From Sclerodactyla briareus (Eukaryota > Echinodermata > Holothuroidea > Dendrochirotida > Sclerodactylidae): a DNA stretch of 64,000 nucleotides. The notes beneath the pieces were generated by a model. The model saw nothing but the letters and a program-made list of their open reading frames with translations. It was not told the origin of the DNA and did no database searches. Below, in pieces: positions 12,362 through 24,159 of the stretch. How positions within the stretch are numbered: the first letter of the stretch is position 1; every line of letters begins with the position of its first letter. Where the stretch lies: positions 204,494 through 268,493 of the forward strand of contig JAODTK010004232.1 of NCBI GenBank assembly GCA_026419785.1. Direction: 5' to 3'. The translations under genes and the position numbers were made by a program.

Positions 12362-13443
12362 ACAGTTGGAAAGTGGCGTAGCCAGGGGAGGGGGGGCAGG
12401 GGGGGCAGGGGGGCAGGGGGCAGAGGGGCGGGGGGGGGGAGGGAAGGTGCCCCCTGGAAAACCCTGTGCCCCCCCCCCCCTCGGAAACCGGTGCCCCCTG
12501 TGCCCCCCTGTGCCCCCAATGAGATTTGGGGATTTCTTGAAAAAAAAAAAAATTTCGTAGTCATTCGACTACAGTTTGAAATAGAAACTCTGGCAAGGGA
12601 CACAACAAAAAAAAATCACCAGAAATCAGTAGTAATTGTGCCAAATCGCCCGAATCTGTATAAATAAAATTGAAACAAAAATTCGCGCTCCGCGCGTGTT
12701 GTACTGGTAGTGGTTTTGGTCCTGTGGGCTTCCCGTCATCTCCGCCAAATCTATGGAAATTTCTACCTCATGGGCCCCCTAACTCATAATATCGGTGAGG
12801 TTGCAATACTGAATTATGACAAAAACATCTCATTGCCTCGAAAACTACAGTCAACATCTTTTTTTTCTGAACCGTTTTTCTCCTCCCTCGAACCACGCGG
12901 ATTGGAACTGCAGTAGCTTAGGCAGACGCTTTTGAATTTCAACGCATGTTTTCTCCAGGTTATGCTATTGACGTCATATCATGGTTTGGACAGTGGAGCT
13001 AAAGATAACTAAAGTCCCAAATTTGTGGTGAGGGGGATTTTTGTCCTGTTTTTCCAGATTGTGCGGGAAGCCCAGCAAAAAAATTGCGCAGCTCTGCGGC
13101 TCACTGGTGGAAATGTAGTGTGGAATCACAATATGAACATTATGGCCAAAAAGCTAAAATCGGGGCAGCGATAATAAGACCGGAGGCTTGACAGAATGTT
13201 AAAATTTACCCAGATTACGGAATTGTTGATACAACAAAATGCCCAAGATTGAAGCTTGGTACATGCAGCATAACTAAAGCGCTCGGGAGAGGTCATTTCT
13301 GGCCATGAGGGCGGCTTGCGCAAGCCAAACAATTTCTTGCAAGCTCCCCGCCAACTCATGGGGCGCTCCGCTTATATAGTATTTTTGTTTTGCCCCCCCG
13401 CCCACCAGTTGGAATAAAAGTTGGTGACGCCACTGACAGTGGA
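12362..13443. mobile_element. hAT-like DNA transposon (non-autonomous) with TIRs and TSD
   Basis: The left end at 12371 reads AAGTGGCGTAGCCAGGGG and the right end at 13435, read on the other strand, begins CAGTGGCGTCACCA. They share AGTGGCGT and most of the next five bases. Directly outside are ACAGTTGGA (12362-12370) and ACAGTGGA (13436-13443), which differ by one base and fit the 8-bp target duplication made by hAT transposases. The element is about 1.06 kb, G-rich just inside both ends (12389-12450; complement of 13393-13404), contains a GCGCTCCGCGCG palindrome-like word near 12691, and has no transposase frame. It therefore looks like an internally deleted, non-autonomous copy. The superfamily assignment rests on TIR form and TSD length only. 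Confidence 0.6.
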
Positions 13444-13785
13444 TCGTGTCTGGACACGTTTGCCTCCTGTTTGAACGACACCGATCATGTAGACATGGAG
13501 GATACTCCCAGTAGGTGCTTTTATCGGGCACACCGAATGTGCGGAAATGTACGATACGCCGACAAGAGAATTTTGCTCTCCTGGTTATTCTCATGGGGTA
13601 TATTTCATTTGGCACGCGACTGGGCAAATGTGTGAAACGTGCGATTTGTTGTCACCGCGTTCGCGAAAACTACTGGAACAACTCATCCGGAAAAATCATG
13701 CTCTCTAAGAGCAAAAGAGTTTTTCACTCCAATGAATTTCACTCAATGAAGTAGCACTAGCACACCTCGGATGTCTAGAAGTGGA

Positions 13786-13805
13786 TTTCACTCTATAGAG
13801 TGAAA
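13786..13805. repeat. Perfect 20-bp palindrome
   Basis: TTTCACTCTA is followed immediately by its reverse complement. Two more TTTCACTC words lie just upstream, near 13722 and 13736. It may be part of a small palindromic repeat. Confidence 0.7.
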
Positions 13806-13809
13806 GTCA

Positions 13810-14890
13810 CTCATAATGGCGGATGATTCCGCCCTCAATTAAATGGAGTGATTGATAACCGGTTACTCGAGTCTCTATGGAAACATTGGAGTGGTCAGTC
13901 AGTACACTTGGAAATTCTTCAAGGGACATACAGGACCATAGCCCTATAGGCGTATAGGCCCATAGCCTACAGCTGTTGTCGTCAATTGGGTGAACTGCGT
14001 CTCCTCTGTTCCTTCTTCAATAAGGAGGTATATCCTGTGGCAATATGACATCTTGCCGAAATTGATGTGCTGACGAGCACATTCTTGTTCGTTTTCGCGC
14101 TAAATAGCGCTAAAAAGCCGCTTATCCAGTCCTGAGTTCCCCTGAGAATTTTATTTCGCGACACGCGATTAGCCTTTCTGGGAAATCGTTTGTCGTTTCG
14201 CCTCATTACGCCTATTCGGCGCAGTCGCTGCCCAATAAGATGCAAGAGCATAGGATGACAATGACCGATGAGGGGGAATGATGATTGAATATCGAAAATT
14301 CGAAGTAAAACGCATTTTCCCGGTTCTTTTCATACCTTTCCGAGTTGTAGTTATGAATGGCAGAACCTCTCGCCTTCAACTTGGAATTTTGGCTACTATG
14401 ACGTCATCATCGGTCTAAAAACGCAACAGAAGATTTGGACAGAAAATCGCAACGCCTAAATGTTGAAGCTTCATACAGCCTTTGTTCCACCATTTTTCGT
14501 CGACGTTTTAGCAACTTCAAGCACATCCATAGTAATGTCTTGACATTTAGTAATGTTTTGATATCCTCAAAACGGGAAAAAAAACGGTCTCAAGTTCGAA
14601 GAACGAAGTGAAAATGTATTAGATATTTTACCGTTTTTCCATTCGTCGTTCACCTGGAGCTCATGAATATTCGTGTACAAGATGTGAATCGGGTTGCCAG
14701 ATAACGTTTCGATGATCTGGTGACATCGTGTACAACACTTCTGAATATACTGATTCGAACATTTCGCGTTCTACAAGGGATTTTTCGACAACCCGAGCTA
14801 GTCCCATTGCATCGATTCATCATAATTCAAAACCGGACCGACCAAAACACAGACATTCACTGCGATAAAATGAGACCGTTCACTTGCTAG
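13810..14890. other. Possible promoter-proximal region of the gene starting at 14,895
   Basis: No gene is seen. The stretch has more CpG than most of the window, for example at 14090-14230 (TTTCGCGCTAAATAGCGC), and precedes a start codon followed by a perfect splice donor. No TATA box or other core element is evident. Confidence 0.25.
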
Positions 14891-14894
14891 TACT

Positions 14895-14921
14895 ATGGAA
14901 GCGGAGCAAGAAGCCGGGCAG
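14895..14921 (+). CDS. Candidate first coding exon, unknown protein
   Basis: An ATG begins a nine-codon stretch reading MEAEQEAGQ that ends exactly at CAG|GTAAGT, a perfect consensus 5' splice site at 14922. The exon ends in phase 0. Upstream sequence is CpG-enriched, as expected near a metazoan promoter. A possible partner exon lies at 16999-17191. The peptide is too short to identify. Perfect donors do occur by chance, so this is a candidate only. Confidence 0.35.
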
Positions 14922-15659
14922 GTAAGTGGAAACTATACCCTCTTCGTTGATTCGAAAGCCTCTGCCTCCACGGTTTTGTCTCACGAAACCGGACGTCAAA
15001 CTGGTAGTATTGTAGCCAGGAATGAATATATCGTACGTGGTTGTAACACTTCCGCTTCCGCACTTTCCAGATGGGTAGGTTTTTTCGTACCGTAGATGAC
15101 AAGACGAGCCTTACAAGTTACAATGACACACAAGGGTAGGTTGGAAAATGTATTCCCATGTCACGATGTGTAGGATGTATTTTATGAGATAATTGTTAGG
15201 GATCCGATTAGAAATGTGGTTGGCGTTAATGGAGGTCAGGTTTAGGTCTTAGTGACAATCAACGATTTGAGATTACATTTGGACTTGGAATGCGACCCTA
15301 ACCGTACCCCTAAGGCCAAGTAAAAATAAAACATGTTAGCGTCCCGCTTTTTCGAAAATGAGGAGGAGGCGGCCCCCTTTTTTTTCTTTGGCGACCCGAC
15401 CATTGCATATCAGGATGTTTATATACCAGAGGGTTGTCCCACATGTTAGCTCGAACAATACTAATAGCCATCATACCAGAAATTGCATAGAACAATACCG
15501 GACTTAGACAGGTTTGAAAAGAGGAAAGAACTAAAGAAGTGGTCGAAGCAGGGTTTTGCCCACTTGAACCTTTTCTCAGAGAAGGGCGGCCTCTTTTATT
15601 CCTTTTTAGTATTTTAGTTCTAATTTGAAAGTGTAACAACAAAAATCGTTTTCTCTACT

Positions 15660-15860
15660 ACTTTCTCTGTGGGGCAGTGGCCTGCATTTGGAAAGTTAAG
15701 AAACGTTTCGTCGCATGGGGATAATTTAACCATCTCCACCCAGTGCTAAATGGGGAACCTGTGAGGAACTGAGTACAACTGGCGCAGGTGCTGACACATA
15801 CTCTCTCCGGATTGTTGGAGTGCATACCAGTTCCTATATCAGTAGATCTGTAAGTATTTT
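15660..15860 (+). repeat. Possible SINE-type dispersed repeat
   Basis: The stretch contains CCACCCAGTGCTAAATGGGG at 15737-15756 and an A/B-box-like arrangement upstream, a form I associate with SINE tails of marine invertebrates. It has no coding frame. Recognition is from memory of the form only. Confidence 0.3.
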
Positions 15861-16998
15861 TGAGTACTACTAAGAAGTCCGTCTGACATTATGGGCCTAG
15901 TATACTGTTTTGGATTAGTTGGCTGTTCATCTCCATATTTAAACTTCCAAGACAATTTTGAAATGTATTTTGGCAGATGAGTGTCCTTTTTTTCAGCACT
16001 CCCATGAAATATGTAGACCTTCTCCTTGACACTTTACACAGGCCAGAAGTCATATTTTGTTGTAGGCATTAAAACATTGGTTGTTCCATATTGTTGTTCC
16101 ATAGCCCATAATGGAACCAAGTTAAGGGCCGTGTTAGTGCAGACTATGTGTGTGCGATTGAGTATATATAGTAGACCTAGCAAAATTCAGATGATGACAT
16201 GTTAGGCCTATCTGGTAGAATCATTTGGACTTTTTCATTAGTGTATGATCTTCGATCTGTCACTGTTGGAAATTATATGGAGTATGTGTAACATGAACAG
16301 TGCCTGTTGAAACAGACGTTTGACTTCGTTCAACTTGTATCAGCCTCATTCACATGTGCAGAATGACACTTTAACATTCAGGATTTGCCTTAAAACAAAC
16401 AGCCGTCACTGAATATGTTGGTAATATTCGACCATAGAAGCCAATATACAGAGAGTGATTTTAGGAACTGCCTACTCACATCTACATTGACAAGCAGGCT
16501 CAGCCTCAGCCCAAGTTGGGGCCGGGGTGGTGGGGGGTATTTGACCAGGAATGTCCAAATTAGAAATTTTGATTCCAAGTATAAATTTGAACCAGATAGG
16601 ACAGAGATAAGAATAAAAGTTGCCCCATCAGTAGAGTCACTAGAAAACAATCCTATAGCCGAGGGGTTCGCCCTCACAAACAGCACATCTTTCTGGTCAT
16701 TTTCCTAATAGCTAGTTTTATCCCTTTTTTCCTGGGAAGTGTTTTTCTAGTAATCCTGGGTGTTATTATAGGCCAAAAAGTTGTATGCGCTTCGCAACCG
16801 ATCTGCATGTTAGGCTAAGGTTTAGAGCCTCTGCCTCTCACTTTTCCTTGATATACAGTACTTTGCCTTTTTGAGGACTGCAGCCCGTCCATCAAGTCAG
16901 GGACACTGATTCCTCATCAGTTGTTCTGTACTGTTTGCATGGACAATTTTAATATACTGCCTGCATCAAGAGAAGGCTTTACAGTTTTTGCTTTATAG

Positions 16999-17191
16999 GT
17001 GGAAGCATTACAATGTTCCGTTTCAAACTTGCCTGAATAGGTTAGAGGAACCTGCTACAAGGAGTAGAACGCAGGCAAAAGAGGGCCCCGAGGAGGAGCC
17101 CGGAGACCAGGTTGAGGATGTGGGGGCTGCTGTTCTAAGACAACTGTCTTTGCCAGCAGGAACGAAGGAAAAAGAGCAGACAAACAGCAGA
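16999..17191 (+). CDS. Candidate internal exon, acidic Glu/Pro/Thr-rich protein
   Basis: A pyrimidine-rich tract ends at TTTATAG (16998) and the exon would close at AGCAGA|GTAAAT (donor at 17192). From about 17040 the frame reads a hydrophilic, Glu-, Pro- and Thr-rich peptide with the stretches RLEEPATRSRTQAKEGPEEE and VEDVGAAVLRQLSLPAG, without stops. Entering in phase 0 from the exon at 14895 gives VEALQCSVSNLPE and then a TAG at about 17038, so one base must be wrong or the two exons do not belong together. No domain is recognised; composition suggests a disordered region. Confidence 0.35.
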
Positions 17192-20050
17192 GTAAATATC
17201 TTCATTTCATTTTCCCCCCATCTGTTTTTAGCTCCCTCCCGCAACGATTGGCGTTGTCCATAACTCCATATAGCTAGATCTCCATCCATATTTCTGTTTA
17301 CTTTATCCTCTGTTCAGATTGATTTGGATGGTCATGATCAGAATTATCAATGACCAATGGTAATACAGGATGTTCATGAATTAGAGGTCAAAGGTCAATC
17401 TACTATCTACCTGTCAATCTTCACTATATTTACAACAGTTGGCTGCAGCTTCTACAGAATAGCTGTTTGATCTTGGAAGTTAATCAGTATCAATCATTAT
17501 TCACCAATGATTCATATGGGTGCTCATGCTTTCACCATGTCTTTACTGCAAACTGGAATCTCAGCATGCATATTTTCATGGAGTGCCGTTCTGAGGAATG
17601 AACAGCCGGAGGGTATTTGGCATGGATTCAAGGTCCTCTCCAGCTCCAGCCCGCGCCTTTGCTTAAGAATTTTCCTGAATTTCACAACCAAATTTCCTTT
17701 CTGAGCCCTTTAAGACCGTGCAGAGCCCTGATATGTATAATTTAAAACAAATCGAAGTCCTGATGTGTCCCTGGGGATTAAAGAACCTGCTCCGATGTCA
17801 GCAGATGGCATTGAGAATTGAAGACATGGCTTGAAACAGAATCCAGTTCCAATCCATAATCCATAGTACAACCATCATACGGACTGCAAAGATCAGTAAT
17901 CCATAAAGCCTTCCTCAAATATTTAAAGCTATTGATTGATCCACATTTCTCCAGTAGCACTGGCACAATTGTTGCACGTTGTCTGCACCAACAAAAGTTA
18001 CAGACATTCCATACTATTTCCATTCCATTCCTTCCTCCATTCAGGAATGGAGGCAAATGGTTCTCAACCCCATGGTCCTTGGCACTGCACTGGCCCCCCC
18101 CCCGCAAGAGAACGACATCTCACCGCAAGCGCACTCGAGGCGTCGGCAATCGTTGACTTAAGGCAGCGCCTATAGGACCAGTTTTCTTGTAGACTATGGG
18201 GGGCTTGGCGAAGAGAATCGTTGGGTGATTCCAAGCTGCGCTGTTATTGGGGGAGTAATACGAACTCTTCCCAGACCCAGATGCCAAGCCGGTTGGCTTG
18301 ATGTCTTCCAGAGTTCCAGCTAGGCTGTTTGAACTATGTCATACCCAGTGACGAACCTATTGTGAGGGCAAGGGGATCGGTAGTTGGGATTTGGAGATTT
18401 CTTCCTCCATGAAAACAACGACAACCATATCCCACCTTGCTGAGACAAACTCTGGTATTTACCCCATGGTGAAAAAAAATTAAACACGGTAATAACTAAG
18501 GCATTTTCCTCTGCCCTCTTTCAATTTTTTTTTTTTTGCTAAAAAAAGGTGGGGTCCACAGATGTAAAAGTCATTCACTTTTTCAAATCATTTTCCGCAA
18601 TTTTTCTGTTGTCCTGATACGTGCTGCGGACAAAATTCTTTGCTCGGAAAATAATTCCCAGATTAAAGCTTTATGTATGCATCGACGAGTGCAAAAGCCA
18701 AACATATTTCCTACAAATCTTTAGTATTCTCATATCTATTCACTTCACTCGACAAATGATTTCAAGCGTTTTTCCCGTACTTGCTAACAGAGATGATCCC
18801 CAGAAACAACTGCTCTGTCGAGATTTCATTTTAAGAGGTCGATTTATTCTAAAGAGTGCTGAAGAAGCATATCTCTGATCATTAGTACTCTCTTATATCT
18901 ATCTATTTTGCCATGTTATTGTATAACTACTGAAGTGTGAGTACTATGTAAAGCGAATATTCCATCCCATTTTATTTTGAGCTTCAGTAGTTGACAAGAC
19001 ATATGTTTTGACTGTTCATAGTAGCTGGTACTTTTCTCTTTTTGTCTCATACTTGTGCGCGATTTGCATGTTGCAATATCATGTAGTCTAATCCACATGA
19101 GAGCTTGCATTACAGGCACTAAGCAGTTTTGTGAGTGCTCCTCTATTTTCTCCCCATCTCCTTTCTGTGGCGCACAAAGTTGTGACTATTCCTGAGCACA
19201 TGAAGGTCAAGTAAGTCACCTATAATCAAGAGAAAAGAAAATAACCATATGGGGTATTCAGCGTACAGTTCACAAGAAAGGGGGCATAGATTTTTTCACA
19301 GTTAATGGGCACAGAATCTTGCACAGACAATGGCAATAGCCATCGCTCATGCAGACGTTTCACGTATGAAATGATTGGAGTGGAACGTCAAAACAGATCA
19401 AAGGTATCACAAGATTAGACCGGCTTGAGTGATAGGATGGTGCCAAACCTGCCCAGGAGGCTGCAAGGCGAAAATGCCCCTAGCCGAATGATCTCAGTGG
19501 ATTTACTGGAAGTGATGGTGAAGTTCTATAAAGATGACAAATGTCATGCCCTTCGCCAACAAATGCATTGTCACACACAAGTTTTTATCAGTTCCACCAG
19601 CATGGTACAGGAATTGCAGTATTGTGATTTTGGAAAATGAATTCCTCGCAACCTGTTCTTGACCACACCTGCCATAATGACCATGTGCACGCGACACATT
19701 GGCAGATTTCATTCAGCAAAACTTCCTACTATTTGTATTCCCCATGTCAGTTCTGGACCTCTATACTGCGTCTTTGCCACACCCCGTCCTCTCCTCCTCA
19801 TTTTCCGCTACTTTTTGAATCCCTTCCCATATTGTCTCACTTTCCTGTCTGATCATGCCATGTAAAGCACTGGCCAGAAGCTGGATGGATGACCGTTTTG
19901 GGCTAAAAGGCGATTTCCACAATGGCATATTGTGCCCTCTTTTGACCTTTTCATTGACTCTTCATGGGGTCAACGATGTCCAGAAGGTTAAACTTTCCTT
20001 TACCCTGATTACTTGGGAGAATGATCTCCAGTCATATCCGTGCGGGGTGG
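17192..20050. other. No supported gene
   Basis: Intron-like or intergenic sequence. A C homopolymer lies near 18096-18105 and T/A runs near 18470-18550. Short open frames (17507, 17936, 19425) show no family signature. Confidence 0.4.
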
Positions 20051-20054
20051 TATC

Positions 20055-20760
20055 TGTGTGACACCCCTTGTCAGCGGTATCAAGTTAAAAATGGGACGTG
20101 GGTTGGCTCATTTGGAGAGGATGAACCCAGTTGTTTTTCTTTGGCCAGTGTCACGGGCGAAAGGGAAAAACCTGGGTCAGCACAATATCTGATGAGGGCA
20201 AGTATATATTAGGTATGTGGGTTCACATATGGTTGAGAGGACCCCTATGTTTTTGGTGTCAGGTTAAGGTCATTGGAGGTCACCAAAAGGCATCCTCTTA
20301 CTATAAAAACTTGGCAACGGAACATTTCAGAGAAATGTTTGTAACGGAAAGTCATGTTCGTCTAGGTGAACCACTGCTGGTGACCTACTTTCACCTCATT
20401 TGACCTTGGGGTCTGTTTTGTGACGACCAGAGAGTCTTGTTGCAACAACCAATAAGTTTACAACTGACATACTGAACAATCTATCAGACGCTATTTCCAG
20501 CAATGTCCTCTGTAAACAGCCTCTAAAACACTAATCATTTTAAAAATCTTTATATATCTTCGCAACAAATTATTTTTAAGGTGTTGGTGTAATGGATAAT
20601 TTTTGTTCGTCTCTGAAAGCTTACATCTGGTGACTTACTGACCTCTGACTAACGATCTTGTGACCTGTCAGTTCTCTTCGTAACTCCAGGACCTCGTCGT
20701 GTTGCAACAACCAATAAGTCAACTACCCTGACGTACTAAAAACTCCTAATCATACGCTAC
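20055..20760 (+). repeat. Dispersed repeat family, partly self-duplicated
   Basis: The repeat opens with TGTGTGACACCCCTTG at 20055, the same 16 bases that open the copy at 33601. The block GTGGGTT...GAGGATG(A)CC...TGTTTTT...CCAG occurs twice here (about 20098-20150 and 20217-20270) and once at 33667-33720. It is followed in both places by AAGGTCAT-GGAGGTCACCA and by GTTCGTC-T-GG and TGGTGACC words. GTTGCAACAACCAATAAGT recurs at about 20439 and 20701, so the tail is duplicated about 260 bp apart. No coding function is apparent. Confidence 0.65.
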
Positions 20761-23630
20761 TTCATTATATAACCTCTGTAAAAAGGTGAACACTGCATTA
20801 TGTGGTTAGGTCCGGTGATTCAATCTCAAGGCAGGCCTCACCCTCCATTGATCATAGGGGCATACAACTGAACATTTGAGACAGCTGAGTGCACATGAGC
20901 TGATGACAATGACTGTTACAAGGCGTGCTCAGTGTACACACGCTCAAACCATACAAGGCCAGCTTGATAATTATGCTGAGGGACTGCTAATTTTGGTCGC
21001 TGCCAACCGGCCCAAAGCGGTCATGTTGACAAGCTTGAGTTTTTTTTCAGTTAGAGTGCATTCGCAGTTCGCCGGACTTGTAGCAGTGTACACATAAAGT
21101 GCTTAATTCCTCCATGTTCGACGACATTGACTTGGCACTTGAACATTTCGAATGAAAGGTAGTGTTCCTGTCCTTTGTGTGGCTAACCCACCCCTGAGCC
21201 AACTTTTATTTACCTCAAAATGTACATCCTTTCAATATTATGCTAACACATTGCCAATCATTAACTTTTGCCCATATTGTTCTCAAAGCTGGATTGAACC
21301 AGCTTTTCACATAATACTATAATATCCACCAACCGCATTGGATTGCTCATCACGTTATCAATCACCATCTTAAGCGTATAAAACACCTACCATTCCGAAA
21401 GAAGGGGTTATAAAGGCACAGGTATTATTAAGGGTAGTCATGTCAAAGAAGGGACTGTTACTTGAAACTCTTGACAGCACAATCCGACATGTTGGTGCGG
21501 GGTAAGTTAATGATTTTCCTACTTGCCTGCTTAGAACAAATTTAACAAGATTTTAGGTGATCTCGAACGTCTTCTTTTGTTCCAAAGTTGGATTTTTGGC
21601 AAGGATTCACTATACATAATTGCGTAGTCTTGTTTACGTGTCCACCACCCCCCCCCCCCCCCCTCCCCCTACCCCTGTGAATCGGTCCAGTGAATAGCGT
21701 CGACTTATCATCCTTTCACACCTGTTTGGATTATTCATCTCTATTCTTAGCATATTAACGCCTGGTGAACCTGTGGTGATGTCAACTCATATATGTTTTT
21801 TTTCCTTTCCCCTTTTTTTGCGATCATTTGGACACAACAATAATAGTGTTTGTAGCAATGACTAATATCACGCTCAATAAGCGCCGTTTCGTTATTCTGT
21901 TGACAGAACCTGTGCATTGAGGTTTTGTATGTCTTCTAACGAGGAGTTTTTTCTCAGTCTCAGCATAGAATCTAGCCGACAACTGACATACTTGGACCAA
22001 CCCATCACGGAGGAACTAACTGCAGGAAAAAATCATTGGATCATCAAATTTTATTCAGGCCCGGTAAAAACCACGGGAAACTGTTGGAAACAGCAGTGGG
22101 TGAATTAGGAGTACTATCTGCGCCAAATTGCATCTAGGCATCTAGAGACACAGACCCCGTCCCTATATCCATCCTTACTGTTACTTCCAACCGCAACCCA
22201 CTCGCACTCCCCCTTCCTTTCCGCCCCCTCCCTTATATCCATCATCACTTCCAACTTCACCCCACTCAGAATCCCCTTCATAAGGATGTGATATGAGCCC
22301 CAAAGTTAACCTACTGTTCATGTTAGGCCTGATTGATGACCCAGATTGGTGAGTTTATTTGGCTTAATAGACCATGCCCGTCATTATGATAATCACATTT
22401 GGGGAGGGTGGAGATTGATCTCGCGCCTGAAGTACGCCCCCTTTACATTGGGATGCACTCTTCCTAATATTTGCTCGATGTGAACCTCTTTGGCCCGCAC
22501 TACATCAGAAAGGTGAAATGACTTGGCGGACCATTACAATTTCCAGACAGATTGTTTCATGATACGCATAACTACCTTAATGTCTTGATACTACTTTCTA
22601 CCAAATCAAGATCAGATGTTCCGAATGTGCCTCAATTGCACTGGAGAGCATCTAGAATCCTACAGTTTCCAAGGGCTCAAGGCATGCCCTGGACCCACGC
22701 CGAAGGATGTACGCAGCATCGCATAGGTCTATCTGCATTCGATTCAACAACACAAATATCCGCTCCCTCTGTTGAAAAAAACTTTATCTGCGCCTGGGTG
22801 GGGAGTCAATTATATCCTGGGCATAGCTGTTCAACCAACTCAGACAGTGGAGACTCGGGGGTACTGGTTGGGGGCAGCCTGCGTAGATCGCTCTCCAGCA
22901 TGTCAACAGACCTTCCCCAATTCCTGTCATCTTGCGTCCATTTTTGGCAGAGTTCTGGAATGTATCATTTAAGGTTTTGGTCTCCCTCATTGGCGTAACA
23001 CCGTAAAAGTTAACCCGAGTCCCTTGGAGAGTTTTCTCTGGTGCCGTGCAACAGGGAGCTATGCATGAAAGTTTTCTGACCCACCTATCACCCTCCAGAC
23101 TCAATATTTAAATGAGTACTAGGTTTACTTTTTTGGACGAAAGGAAAATTGATCCTCAAACTTTCTTGACTCCACTTCGCCTATTCACCATATCACATTG
23201 CGAAGTACGGCCAATGTGCATTAGATGTTGCTTCACCTCCGAAGTGAAACCCTGAGTCCTGTACAATGCCCCAAAGGCTAGCTATAACCATGTAGCTACC
23301 ATAAAGTATGAGTCCTGAAATTATTCCGTTGATACGGAAAACGATGGAGCGTGGTTAACCAATAGATACCAAATCATCAACACTCGACCAAAAATACAGA
23401 TACTCAGGGCTTCAGGTCTTATGTGTAATTTTGGGTTAGTGATATTTGAGTCGATGCCGTGGAAATGTCCACTTCCAGTGCAGTTGCACAAACTCCCCCC
23501 TCATGTTGCAGGTGATTATATTCCCGCGACTCTGGAAGTGTCCGGGGTTATTATGGTTTTGGGTGTGTAGCTGTCGCCCCGCCGGCCTCACGGCTCCGTC
23601 GCTGCCAGCACATCAGGCTGTAGCACAATA
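20761..23630. other. No supported gene
   Basis: Contains a long C run at 21647-21663. The 148-codon open frame at 22552-22998 overlaps an opposite-strand frame and has no recognisable domain or splice context, so I do not call it. Confidence 0.4.
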
Positions 23631-23890
23631 ACTCTTTACCGTTTTATCCGATTGATCTGACACTTGGTACACATGTTCGCCCTAGTGAAATCTCAGATGA
23701 GTTCGAAAGTGAGCAACACTGCACTGCTGGGGGCCGCTAATTTGCAATTTTCAAAGTGGTCAATGGAACTCAAACTTGGTGGGTAGGGATTATAGCTGAG
23801 GCCCGGAAAAATTCTTTAGGTCATTTCAAGGTATCGGGAGGATCAAATGTTGTAATTTATGTCGAGTTTTCAAAAACTTTGTTGATTTGA
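23630..23890 (+). repeat. Probable dispersed repeat
   Basis: Text such as CCGATTGATCTGACACTTGG (23649-23668) and GGTCAATGGAACTCAAACTT (near 23758-23777) has the wording of a high-copy invertebrate repeat I have met before. No internal structure was seen. Confidence is limited because there is only one copy in the window. Confidence 0.35.
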
Positions 23891-23939
23891 CGAACTTGGT
23901 GGACCATCATCATCACATCATAGACAGTTTCAACGGCAA

Positions 23940-24155
23940 TGTTCCTGCTGGCATGGTTAACGGAGGTCCTCCGCGGCAAGCCTCTTCCACTCTAACCCTC
24001 TTCTCTGTGCAAGAGAATGGTCTCTATCTACTGCTACAAGATCACTATACGAATAACCTCATCCCAGGTCTTCCGGGCCCTATACCTCTCTGCCACGCCG
24101 GGCCAGTCCACCTTAATCGCCCGATACTTCTTTTACCCGTTTTCATTGGGTGTTA
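23940..24155 (-). mobile_element. LINE reverse transcriptase C-terminal scrap (RTE-like)
   Basis: The minus strand reads ARKTWDEVIR near 24085-24056 and, after a frame change, LAQRRGLEWKRLAAEDLR near 24006-23953. The pair, a K-T-W-x-E/D-V-I block then an L-A-Q-x-R-x-x-W-K/R block about 30 residues later, is the usual extreme C-terminus of RTE-like and related non-LTR polyproteins. No RT core is seen upstream on the minus strand (24160-24500), so this is a short remnant. Confidence 0.5.
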
Positions 24156-24159
24156 GATA

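Noticed and set aside
12160..12603. 147-codon minus-strand frame, Pro/Gly-rich
   Set aside because: It runs through the poly-G end of the hAT-like element; composition alone explains the open frame.
22552..22998. 148-codon plus-strand frame
   Set aside because: Overlaps an opposite-strand frame; no domain or start context.
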